NCBI RefSeq assembly: GCF_963678635.1
Contig: NC_087064.1
Coordinates: 17,353,802 to 17,417,801, forward strand
Length of the DNA: 64,000 nt
Source of the DNA: Symsagittifera roscoffensis
Lineage: Eukaryota; Xenacoelomorpha; Acoela; Convolutidae
Direction: 5' to 3'
The translations under genes were made by a program, and so were the position numbers. Below, in pieces: positions 25,501 to 37,737 of the stretch (the first letter of the stretch is position 1; each line of letters starts with the position of its first letter). The notes under the pieces are model-generated. The model was not told where the DNA came from. It searched no databases and saw nothing but the letters and a program-made list of their open reading frames with translations.

Positions 25501-28500
25501 TTTAAAATAACAAATCTTGCTTGTATAGCATCCAAGATAAGCTCATTTGCTTTCTCGTGACAAATATGTCTAAAGAACTGCCTTAGATTAGCTTGTTTGA
25601 CCCTAGGGTGAGCTGCACGAGCTTTTGAGCAACCCTGAATACCCCTATTTTGAGCGGAAAAATGATGGTCTCAGGGGAGTAGAACGCTTGTTTGGACACA
25701 AAGGAATGACCGTACAGCTTCGATTTGATCTTAGCGAAGTTGGATATGGATGATGTTTAGCTGATCACAAGAGATGGGAACTGTGCAATTAGTGGTTCAA
25801 AAGTTATTATTCAAATTGTAAACAAGCTCAAAATGAAGTCCAAATCTGGCAAAGTGGCTTCAGTTGGATTTTAAGATAACAAAAGTTGCTCATAGAGCTT
25901 TCGGGACACACCCATTTGCTTTTTCGTAAAAATAAGGCTAAGAAAGACCTTAGATGAGCTTGTTTTACCTTGGGGTGAGCTGCACGAGCTTGTGAGCAAC
26001 CCTGAATACCCCTATTTTGAGCGGAAAAATGATGGTCTCAGGGGAGTAGAACGCTTGTTTGGACACAAAGGAAGGATCGTACAGCTTCGACATGATCTTA
26101 GCGAAGTTGGATATGGATGATGTTTAGCTGATCACAAGAGATGGGAACTGTGCAATTAGTGGTTCAAAAGTTATTATTCAAATTGTAAACAAGCTCAAAA
26201 TGAAGTCCAAATCTGGCAAAGTGGCTTCAGTTGGATTTTAAGATAACAAAAGTTGCTCATAGAGCTTTCGGGACACACCCATTTGCTTTTTCGTAAAAAT
26301 AAGGCTAAGAAAGACCTTAGATGAGCTTGTTTTACGTTGGGGTGAGCTGCACGAGCTTGTGAGCAACCCTGAATACCCCTATTTTGAGCCTAAAAATGAT
26401 GGTCTCAGGGGAGTAGAACGCTTGTTTGGACACAAAGTAATGATCGTACAGCTTCGACCTGATCTTAGCGAAGCTGGATATGGATGATGTTTTGCTGTTC
26501 GCAAGAGATGGGAACTGTGCAACTAGTGGTTCAAAAGTTATGATTAAAACTGTTAACAAGCTCAAAATGAGGTCCAAAACTGGCAAAGTGGCTTCAGTTG
26601 GATTTTAAGATAACAAAAATTGCTCATAGAGCTTTCGGGACACACCCATTTGCTTTCTCGTAAAAATAAGTCTAAGAAAGACCTTAGATGAGCTTGTTTT
26701 ACCTCGGGGTGAGCTGCACGAGCTTGTGAGCAACCCTGAATACCCATATTTTGAGCGGAAAAATGATGGTCTCAGGGGAGCAGAACGCTTGTTTGGACAC
26801 AAAGTAATGATCGTACAGCTTCGACCTGATCTTAGCGAAGTTAGATATGGATGATGTTTAGCTGTTCGCAAGAGATGGGAACTGTGCAATTAGTGGTTCA
26901 AAAGTTATGATTCAAATTGTAAACAAGCTCAAAATGAGGTCGAAAACTGGCTAAGTGGCTTCAGTTGGATTTTAAGATAACAAAAGTTGCTCATAGAGCT
27001 TTCGGGACACACCCATTTGCTTTCTCGTAAAAATAAGTCTAAGAAAGATCTTAGATAAGCTTGTTTTTACCTTGGGGTGAGCTGCACGAGTTTGTGAGCA
27101 ACTCCGAAAACCCCTATTTTGAGCTCAAAAATGAACATCTCAGTGGGGTAGAACGCTTGCTTGGGATTGAAGGAGTGATCTCAGGGCTTCAACCCAATAT
27201 TATCGAAGTTAGATATGGATGATGATTAGCTGCTCGCAAACAATGGGGGCTGTGCAATCAGTGGTTCGAAAGTTATGACCCATATTGTAAACAAGCTCAA
27301 AATGAGTTCCAAATCTGGCAAAATTGATTCAGTTGGCTTTTAAAGTAACAAATCTTGCTTTTATAGCTTCCAAGATAAGCCCATTTGCTTTCTCGTGACA
27401 AATAGGTCTGAAGAATTACCTTAGATGAGCTTGTTTGACCCTTGGGTGAGCTGCACGAGCTTTTGAGCAACCCTGAGTACCCCTTTTTGAGCGGAAAAAT
27501 GATGGTCTCAGGGGAGTAGAACGCTTGTTTGGACACAAAGGAATGATCGTACAGCTTCGACCTGATCTTAGCGAAGTTGGATATGGATCATGTTTAGCTG
27601 TTCGCAAAAGATGAGAACTGTGCAATTAGTGGTTCAAAGGTTACGACACAAATTGTGAACAAGCAAGCTCAAAATGAAGTCCAAAACTGGCAAAGTGGCT
27701 TCAGTTGGACTTTAAGATAACAAAAGTTGCTCATAGAGCTTTCGGGACACACCCATTTGCTTTCTCGTAAAAATAAGTCTAAGAAAGACCTTAGATGAGC
27801 TTGTTTTACCTTGGGGTGAGCTGCACGAGATTGTGAGCAACTCCGAAAACCCCTATTTTGAGCTCGAAAATGAACGTCTCAGTGGGGTAGAACGCTTGCT
27901 TGGGAATGAAGGAGTGATCTCAGGGCTTCAATCCAATATTATCGAAGTTAGATATGGATGATGATAAGCTGCCCGCAAATAATGGGGGCTGTGCAATCAG
28001 TGGTTCAAAAGTTATGGCCCAAACCGTAAACAAGCTCAAATTGAGGTGGCAAAGTTGCTTCAGTTGGCTTTTAAGATAACAAAAATAGCTCATAGAGCTT
28101 TCAGGACACACCCATTTGCTTTCTCGTAAAAATAAATCTAAGAAAGACCTTAGATGAGCTTGTTTTACCTTGGGGTGAGCTGCACGAGCTTGTGAGCAAC
28201 CCTGAATACCCCTATTTTGAGCGGAAAAATGATGGTCTCAGGGGAGTAGAACGCTTGTTTGGACACAAAGGAATGATCGTACAGCTTCGACCTGATCTTA
28301 GCGAAGTTGGATATGGATGATGTTTAGCTGATCACAAGAGATGGGAACTGTGCAATTAGTGGTTCAAAAGTTATTATTCAAATTGTAAACAAGCTCAAAA
28401 TGAAGTCCAAATCTGGCAAAGTGGCTTCAGTTGGATTTTAAGATAACAAAAGTTGCTCATAGAGCTTTCGGGACACACCCATTTGTTTTTTCGTAAAAAT

Positions 28501-29940
28501 AAGGCTAAGAAAGACCTTAGATGAGCTTGTTTTACGTTGGGGTGAGCTGCACGAGCTTGTGAGCAACCCTGAATACCCCTATTTTGAGCGGAAAAATGAT
28601 GGTCTCAGGGGAGTAGAACGCTTGTTTGGACACAAAGTAATGATCGTACAGCTTCGACCTGATCTTAGCGAAGCTGGATATGGATGATGTTTTGCTGTTC
28701 GCAAGAGATGGGAACTGTGCAATTAGTGGTTCAAAAGTTATGATTAAAACTGTTAACAAGCTCAAAATGAGGTCCAAAACTGGCAAAGTGGCTTCAGTTG
28801 GATTTTAAGATAACAAAAGTTGCTCATAGAGCTTTCGGGACACACCCATTTGCTTTCTCGTAAAAATAAGTTTAAGAAAGACCTTAGATGAGCTTGTTTT
28901 TACCTTGGGGTGAGCTGCACAAGCTTGTGAGCAACTCCGAAAACCCCTATTTTGAGCTCGAAAATGAACGTCTCAGTGGGGTAGAACGCTTGCTTGGGAA
29001 TGAAGGAGTGATCTCAGGGCTTCAACCCAATATTATCGAAGTTAGAAATGGATGATGATTAATTGCTCGCAAACAATGGGGGTTGTGCAATCAGTGGTTC
29101 AAAAGTTATGACCCATATTGAAAACAAGCTCAAAATGAGTTCCAAATCTGGCAAAATTGATTCAGTTGGCTTTTAAAATAACAAATCTTGCTTGTATAGC
29201 ATCCAAGATAAGCTCATTTGCTTTCTCGTGACAAATATGTCTAAAGAACTGCCTTAGATTAGCTTGTTTGACCCTAGGGTGAGCTGCACGAGCTTTTGAG
29301 CAACCCTGAATACCCCTATTTTGAGCGGAAAAATGATGGTCTCAGGGGAGTAGAACGCTTGTTTGGACACAAAGGAATGATCGTACAGCTTCGACTTGAT
29401 CTTAGCGAAGTTGGATTTGGATGATGTTTAGCTGTTCGCAAGAGATGGGAACTGTGCAACGAGTGGTTCAAAAGTTATGATTCAAATTGTAAACAAGCTC
29501 AAAATGAAGTCCAAAACTGGCAAAGTGGCTTCATTTGGATTTTGAGATAACAAAAGTTGCTCATAGAGCTTTCGGGACACACCCATTTGCTTTCTTGTAA
29601 AAATAAGTCTAAGAAAGACCTTAGATGAGCTTGTTTTAGCTTGGGGTGAGCTGCACGAGCTTGTGAGCAACTCCGAAAACCCCTATTTTGAGCTCAAAAA
29701 AGAACGTCTCAGTGGGGTAGAACGCTTGCTTGGCAATGAAGGAGTGATCTCAGGGCTTCAACCTAATATTATCGAAGTTAGATATGAATGATGATAAGCT
29801 GCTCGCAAAAAATGGGGGCTGTGCAAACAGTGGTTCAAAAGTTATGACCCAAATTGTAAACAAGCTCAAAACGAGTTCCAACACAGGCAAGGTTGCTTCA
29901 GTTGGCTTTTAATATAAAAAAGCTTGCTCGTAGAGCATCC
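22600..29940. repeat. Decameric higher-order unit, 3,671-bp period, two copies
   Basis: Matching features at 22934/26605, 23745/27416, 24249/27920 and 24861/28532 all lie 3,671 bp apart, that is, ten monomers. The same ten-monomer content is present once near the start of the window (1925, 2736, 3240 and 3852), at offsets of 21,009 and 24,680 bp. The array between about 22.6 and 29.9 kb is therefore a tandem pair of a block that is single in array 1. The limits given are approximate, because neighbouring monomers are also similar. Confidence 0.85.
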
Positions 29941-32900
29941 GGGGAAGGCCATTCTTTGTTCTGTAAAAATAGGTCTAAGAACCATCTTATATGAGCTTAT
30001 TTGACCCTTGGGTGAGCTGCACCAGCTTGTGAGAAAACCTGAAGACCTCTATTTTGAGCTGAAAATTGAAGGTATCAGTGACGAGAACGCTTGTTTGGGC
30101 ATGGAGGAGGGATCGCACAGCTTCGACCTAATCTTAGCGAAGTTAGATATGGATACTGATTAGCTGCTCGCGATTGATGGGAGCTGTGTAATAAATGGTT
30201 CAAAAGTTATGAACCAAACCGTAAACAAGCTCAAATTGAGGTGGCAAAGTTGCTTCAGTTGGCTTTTAAGATAACAAAAATAGCTCATAGAGCTTTCGGG
30301 ACAAACACATTCGCTTTCTCGTGGAAAATAGATCTAAGAACGACCTCAGATGAGCTTGTTTTACCTTAGGGTGAGCTGCACGAGCTTGTGAGCAACCCTG
30401 AATATCCCTATTATTAGCTGAAAACGGGAGGTCTCAGGGGTGTAGAATGCTTGTTTGGGCATGAAGGAGGGATCGCACAGCTTTGACCTAAGCTTAACGA
30501 AGTTAGATATAGCTGACGGTTCGCTGTTTGCAAGAGATGGGAACTGTGCAATTAGTGGTTCAAAAGTTATGAACCAAATTGTAAACAAGCTCAAAATGAG
30601 GTCCAATACAGGCAAGGATGCTTCAGTTGGCTTTTAATATAAAAAAGCTTGCTCGTAGAGCATCCGGGGTAGCCATTCTTTGTTCTGTTAAAATAGGTCT
30701 AAGAACCATCTTGTATGAGCTTATTTTACCCTTTGGGTGAGCCGCACCAGCTTGTGAGAAACCCTGAAGACCTCTATTTTGAGCTGAAAAATGAAGGTAT
30801 CAGTGACGAGAACGCTTGTTTGGGCATGGAGGAGGGATCGCACAGCTTCGACCTAATGTTAGCGAAGTTAGATATGGATAATAATGATTAGCTGCTCGCG
30901 ATTGATACGAGCTGTATAATCAGTGGTTCAAAAGTTATGACCCAAACCGTAAACAAGCTCAAATTGAGGTGGCAAAATTGCTTCAGTTGGCTTTTAAGAT
31001 AACAAAAATAGCTCATAGAGCTTTCGGGACAAACCCATTGGCTTTCTCGTGGTAAATAGGTCTAAGAACGACCTTAGATGAGCTTGATTTAACTTAGGGT
31101 GAGCTGCACAAGCTTATGAGCAACCCTGAAGACCTCTACTTTGAGCTGAAAAACGGAGGTCTCCTGGGTTTAGTACGCTTGTTTGCGTATGAAGGAGGGG
31201 TTGCACAGCTTCGATCTGAGCATAGCGAACTTAGATATGAATGATGGTTAGCTGTTTGCAAGAGATGGGAACTGTGCAATTAGTGGTTCAAAAGTTATGA
31301 ACCAAATTGTAAACAAGCTCAAAATGAGTTCCAACACAGGCAAGGTTGCTTCAGTTGGCTTTTAATATAAAAAAGCTTGCTCGTAGAGCATCCGGGGTAG
31401 CCCTTTCTTTGTTCTGCGAAAATTTGTCTAATAACCATCTTATCTGAGCTTATTTGACCCTTGGGTGAGCTGCACCAGCTTGTGAGAAACCCTGAAGACC
31501 TCTATTTTGAGCTGAAAAGTGAAGGTATCAGTGACGAGAACGCTTGTTTGGGCATGGAGGAGGGATCGCACAGCTTCGACCTAATTTTAGCGAAGCTAGA
31601 TATGGATAATAATGATTAGCTGCTCGCGATTGATACGAGCTGTATAATCAGTGGTTCAAAAGTTATGAACCAAACCGTAAACAAGCTCAAAGTGAGGGGG
31701 CAAAGTTGCTTCAGTTGGCTTTTAAGATAACAAAGTTAGCTTATAGAGCTTTCGGGACAAACCCATTCGCTTTCTCGTGGAAAATAGGTCTAAGAACGAT
31801 CTTAGATGAGCTTGTTTTACCTTAGGGTGAGCTGCACAAACTTATGAGCAACCCTGAAGACCTCTACTTTGAGCTGAAAAACGGAGGTCTCAGGGGTGTA
31901 GAACGCTTGTTTGGGCATGAAGGTGGGGTTGCACAGCTTCGATCTAAGCTTAGCGAAATTAGATATGGATAATGGTTAGCTGTTAACAAGAGATGGGAAC
32001 TGTGCAGTTTGTGGTTCAAAAGTTATGACCCAAATTGTAAACAAGCTCAAAATGAGGTCCAACACAGGCAAGGTTGCTTCAGTTGGCTTTTAATATAAAA
32101 AAGCTTGCTCGTAGAGCATCCGGGGTAGCCCTTTCTTTGTTCTGTGAAAATTGGTCTAAGAACCACCTTATATGAGCTTATTTGATCCTTGGGTGAGCTG
32201 CACCAGCTTGTGAGAAACCCTGAAGACTTCTATTTTGAGCTGAAAAGTGAAGGTATCAGTGACGAGAACGCTTGTTTGGGCATGGAGGAGGGATCGCACA
32301 GCTTCAACCTTATCTTAGCGAAGCTAGATATGGACACTGATTAGCTGCTCGCGATTGATGGGAGCTGTGTAATCAGTGGTTCAAAAGTTATGACCCAAAC
32401 CGTAAACAAGCTCAAATTGAGGGGGCAAAGTTGCTTCAGTTGGCTTTTAAGATAACAAAGTTAGCTTATAGAGCTTTCGGGACAAACCCATTCGCTTTCT
32501 CGTGGAAAATAGGTCTAAGAACGATCTTAGATGAGCTTGTTTTACCTTAGGGTGAGCTGCACAAACTTATGAGCAACCCTGAAGACCTCTACTTTGAGCT
32601 GAAAAACGGAGGTCTCAGGGGTGTAGAACGCTTGTTTGGGCATGAAGGAGGGATCGCACAGCTTCGACCTAAGCATAGCGATGTTAGATATGGATGATGG
32701 TTAGCTGTTCGCAAGAGATGGGAGCTGTGTATTCAGTGATTCAAAACCTATGACCCGAACCGTAAACAAGCTCAAATTGAGGTCCAAAACTGGCAAAATT
32801 GATTTAGTTGGATTTTAAGACAACAAAAGTTGCTCATAGAGCTTTCGGGACACACCATTTGCTTTCTCGTAAAAATAAGTCTAAGAAAGACCTTAGATGA

Positions 32901-35854
32901 GCTTGTTTTTACCTTGGGGTGAGCTGCACAAACTTATGAGCAACCCTGAAGACCTCTACTTTGAGCTGAAAAACGTGGGTCTCAGGGGCGTAGAACGCTT
33001 CTTTGGGCATGAAGGAGGGGTTGCACAGCTTCGATCTGAGCTTAGCGAAGTTAGATATGAATGATGGTTAGCTGTTTGCAAGAGATGGGAACTGTGCAGT
33101 TTGTGGTTCAAAAGTTATGACCCAAATTGTAAACAAGCTCAAAATGAGGTCCAACACAGGCAAGGTTGCTTCAGTTGGCTTTTAATATAAAAAAGTTTGC
33201 TCGTAGAGCATCCGGGGTAGCACTTTCTTTGTTCTGTGAAAATTGGTCTAAGAACCATCTTATATGAGCTTATTTGACCCTTGGGTGAGCTGCACCAGCT
33301 TGTGAGAAACCCTGAAGACCTCTATTTTGAGCTGAAAAGTGAAGGTATCAGTGACGAGAACGCTTGTTTGGGCATGGAGGAGGGATCGCACAGCTTCGAC
33401 CTAATTTTAGCGAAGCTAGATATGGATAATAATGATTAGCTGCTCGCGATTGATACGAGCTGTATAATCAGTGGTTCAAAAGTTATGAACCAAACCGTAA
33501 ACAAGCTCAAAGTGAGGGGGCAAAGTTGCTTCAGTTGGCTTTTAAGATAACAAAGTTAGCTTATAGAGCTTTCGGGACAAACCCATTCGCTTTCTCGTGG
33601 AAAATAGGTCTAAGAACGATCTTAGATGAGCTTGTTTTACCTTAGGGTGAGCTGCACAAACTTATGAGCAACCCTGAAGACCTCTACTTTGAGCTGAAAA
33701 ACGGAGGTCTCAGGGGTGTAGAACGCTTGTTTGGGCATGAAGGTGGGGTTGCACAGCTTCGATCTAAGCTTAGCGAAGTTAGATATGGATAATGGTTAGC
33801 TGTTAACAAGAGATGGGAACTGTGCAGTTTGTGGTTCAAAAGTTATGACCCAAATTGTAAACAAGCTCAAAATGAGGTCCAACACAGGCAAGGTTGCTTC
33901 AGTTGGCTTTTAATATAAAAAAGCTTGCTCGTAGAGCATCCGGGGTAGCCCTTTCTTTGTTCTGTGAAAATTGGCCTAAGAACCACCTTATATGAGCTTA
34001 TTTGATCCTTGGGTGAGTTGCACCAGCTTGTGAGAAACCCTGAAGACTTCTATTTTGAGCTGAAAAGTGAAGGTATCAGTGACGAGAACGCTTGTTTGGG
34101 CATGGAGGAGGGATCGCACAGCTTCAACCTTATCTTAGCGAAGCTAGATATGGACACTGATTAGCTGCTCGCGATTGATGGGAGCTGTGTAATCAGTGGT
34201 TCAAAAGTTATGACCCAAACCGTAAACAAGCTCAAATTGAGGGGGCAAAGTTGCTTCAGTTGGCTTTTAAGATAACAAAGTTAGCTTATAGAGCTTTCGG
34301 GACAAACCCATTCGCTTTCTCGTGGAAAATAGGTCTAAGAACGATCTTAGATGAGCTTGTTTTACCTTAGGGTGAGCTGCACAAACTTATGAGCAACCCT
34401 GAAGACCTCTACTTTGAGCTGAAAAACGGAGGTCTCAGGGGTGTAGAACGCTTGTTTGGGCATGAAGGAGGGATCGCACAGCTTCGACCTAAGCATAGCG
34501 ATGTTAGATATGGATGATGGTTAGCTGTTCGCAAGAGATGGGAGCTGTGTATTCAGTGATTCAAAACCTATGACCCGAACCGTAAACAAGCTCAAATTGA
34601 GGTCCAAAACTGGCAAAATTGATTTAGTTGGATTTTAAGACAACAAAAGTTGCTCATAGAGCTTTCGGGACACACCCATTTGCTTTCTCGTAAAAATAAG
34701 TCTAAGAAAGACCTTAGATGAGCTTGTTTTTACCTTGGGGTGAGCTGCACGAGCTTGTGAGCAACTCCGAAAACCCCTATTTTGAGCTCGAAAATGAACG
34801 TCTCAGTGGGGTAGAACGCTTGCTTGGGAATGAAGTAGTGATCTCAGGGCTTCAACCCAACATTATCGAAGTTAGATATGGATGATGGTTAGCTGGTCGC
34901 AAGAGATGGGAACTGTGCAATTTGTGGTTCAAAAGTTATGACCCAAATTGTAAACAAGCTCAAAATGAGGTCCAACACAGGCAAGGTTGCTTCAGTTGGC
35001 TTTTAATATAAAAAAGCTTGCTCGTAGAGCATCCGGGGTAGCCCTTTCTTTGTTCTGCAAAAATTTGTCTAAGAACCTTCTAATCTGAGCTTATTTGACC
35101 CTTGGGTGAGCTGCACCAGCTCGTGAGAAACCCTGAAGACCTCTATTTTGAGCTGAGAAGTGAAGGTATCAGTGACGAGAACGCTTGTTTGGGCATGGAG
35201 GAGGGATCGCACAGCTTCGACCTAATCTTAGCGAAGCTAGATATGGATACTGATTAGCTGCTCGCGATTGATGGGTGCTGTGTAATCAGCGGTTCAAAAG
35301 TTATGACCCAAACCGTAAACAAGCTCAAATTGAGGTGGCAAAGTTGCTTCAGTTGGCTTTTAAGATAACATAATTGGCTTATAGAGCTTTCGGGACAAAC
35401 CCATTCGCTTTCTCGTGGAAAATAGGTCTAAGAATGACCTTAGATGAGCTTGTTTTACCTTAGGGTGAGCTGCACGAGCTTGTGATCAACCCTGAATATT
35501 CCTATTATGAGCTGAAAAAAGAAGTTCTCAGTTGGGTAGAACGCTTGTTTTGATTTGAAGGAGTGGTCGCACAGCTTCAACCCAAAATTAGCGAAGTTAG
35601 ATATAGAAAATGGTTAGCTGCTTACAAAAGATGAGAACTGTGCCATTAGTGGTTCAAAAGTTATGACTCCAATTATAGACAAGCTCAAAATGATGTCGAA
35701 AACTGGCAAAGTTGCCTCAGTTGGCTTTTAAGTTAACAAAGCTTGCTTGTAGAGCTTCCGGAATAAGCCCATTTGCTTTCTCGTAAAACATTGGTCTAAA
35801 AACTAACCTATTTGAGCTTTTTCGACTCTAGGGTGAGCTGTTCGAGCTTTATAG

Positions 35855-37737
35855 TAGAATTTCAGGAAGGAAAAAGAACCACTTCGGGAAAAAGTTTCTG
35901 GCTCGGAATGTTGTGGGAAAAATATGTAGCCGGGCAACTTTTGGAGTTTCATAATGTTACATAACTTTGTGGAGTTTCAATGAGCTTACTTCAAAAAGGA
36001 TCTTCTTTTTTCAGAGGGCATTACCTAAAATATTCATTTCCTGCTGCTTTTCCCTGAAAAAATGCATAATGCTACTCGGAAAACTGATAATTTTTTTAGA
36101 TTTAATTAGAATTACAGAAAGCAGTTGTTTGAGCCAATGCCATTTAATATATAAAAAAAGAAACATGGGTTGTCTTAAAATGAGAAAAAAATGATTTTTT
36201 TTCTTAAAATTTCAGATCTTTTGGTTGGAGTTTTTGTGAGTCCTCGTAGGATGTTTAAAAATGTCGGTACGACAATCATATTTTTTCAAAGTACCTTTTA
36301 GTTAGATCAAACCACAGGTAAAAATGAATGATTAAATATCTATAGTCTTTGAGTTATGGAGCCTCAAATATTTGAGTTTCTGAGTTTTTGCTGAAGAAAG
36401 GCATTTTTTTTTTGACAATATTCCCCTTAGGTCAATGGAAAGGAATTAAGAGCCCTGTATCGGTTAGAGCACACCTAATTCAAGCCTTGGAATCAAAATG
36501 ACGCGTTTTGGTATCATAAGTTGAAATTCGGTAAGAAAAATTACAGTTCGCGAAAGAGTTTTTGGCTAGGAACGATGTGTGGAAATCATGTAGCTCGGCA
36601 ACCACTTAAATTTTTTCTAACTTTCTTTAGGTCGTTGGAAAATATGTTTAAAAAATTAACTTTAAAAAGAAACTTCATGTTTGAATAGGCATAACGAAAA
36701 AAAAATGTCCTGCTGTTTTTTCGTTTTTTATTCAGTTTACTGATGCAATCACATCACACCATTTGAAAAACTGATAATTTTTATTTTGTGTTTAATTTGA
36801 AGTACAGAAGCCAATCGGATGAGACAACGTCATTTAATATCAAAAAAAGAACCATGGGTGACCTTTAAATGAGAACAAAAACTTATCTTTTTTTCGAAAA
36901 ATCAAAATTTTTGGTTGGAGTTTTTTTGACCCATTGTAAAATGTTCAAAAATGTCGGTACGATATCCAACTACTTTTTCAAAATACCCTGATTATTTAAA
37001 CCAAAGGCAAAAAATGAATGGTAAAATAAATGTAGTCTTTGAGTTATGGAGCCTCAAAGTCATTTTTTCGTCATTTTTTTGACAATTTTTTCGCATACGT
37101 CAATAGAAAGGGCTCAAGAGCCCTGTTTCAGTTGGAGCACACGTAATGCAACCCTTGCAATCAAAATGACGCGTTTTGGTAGTATAAGTTGAAATTCGGG
37201 AAGTAAAATGCCAGTTCGGGAATCTTTTTTCCGAAAATTCAAAATTTTTGGTTGGAGTTTTTTTTGACCCATCGTAAAATGTTCAAAAATGTCGGTACGA
37301 TATCCAACTACTTTTCAAAGTACCCTGATTATTTAAACAAAAGGCAAAAAATGAATGGTAAAATAAATGTAGTCTTTGAGTTATGGAGCCTCAAAGTCAT
37401 TTTTTGGTCATTTTTTTTGACAATTTTTTCGCATACGTCAATAGAAAGGGCTCAAGAGCCCTGTTTCAGTTGGAACACACGTAATGCAACCCTTGCAATC
37501 AAAATGACGCGTTTTGGCAGTATAAGTTGAAATTCGGGAAGTAAAATGCCAGTTCGGGAAAGAGTTTTTGGCTTGGAACGATTTGGGGAAATCATGTAGC
37601 TCGGCAAGCACTTGGATTTTTTTTTAAATTTCTATAGCTCGTTGGAAAGACTGCCCAACGGGCTAACGTTTCTGCCTCAAAACAATTTTCAATTCAAATT
37701 TCCCGAGCAGGCCCAAAAAATGACTTGGAATGTGACT
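35855..37737. repeat. AT-rich inter-array spacer 2, near-identical copy of spacer 1
   Basis: This aligns with spacer 1 at an offset of 23,034-23,036 bp with only scattered changes. One example is ATAATGTTACATAAC against ATAATGTTCCATAAC; others are one- or two-base differences in T runs, such as near 36405 against 13370. The internal unit landmarks fall at the equivalent positions. Both boundaries with satellite are in the same place and phase as in copy 1. The spacer and its flanking arrays were therefore duplicated together. Confidence 0.9.

Larger units (their letters stand above)
14702..35854. repeat. Satellite array 2, ~367-bp monomer
   Basis: This array holds about 57 monomers, judged by length. 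From 14702 to about 16450 the monomers are the most diverged in the block, with distinctive GGAACAGCTCATATGCTACC and GGGTGACTGGACGAGC segments. From about 16450 to 19680 E/F monomers predominate (GATGCTCCCGAATGATGGGA; GGTGGGTTGAATGCTTG). From about 19680 to 29900 A/B monomers return, including a 3,671-bp decamer repeat. From about 29900 to 35480 C/D dimers follow, ending in a diverged edge monomer next to spacer 2. The zone order repeats that seen from array 1 through spacer 1. Confidence 0.97.
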
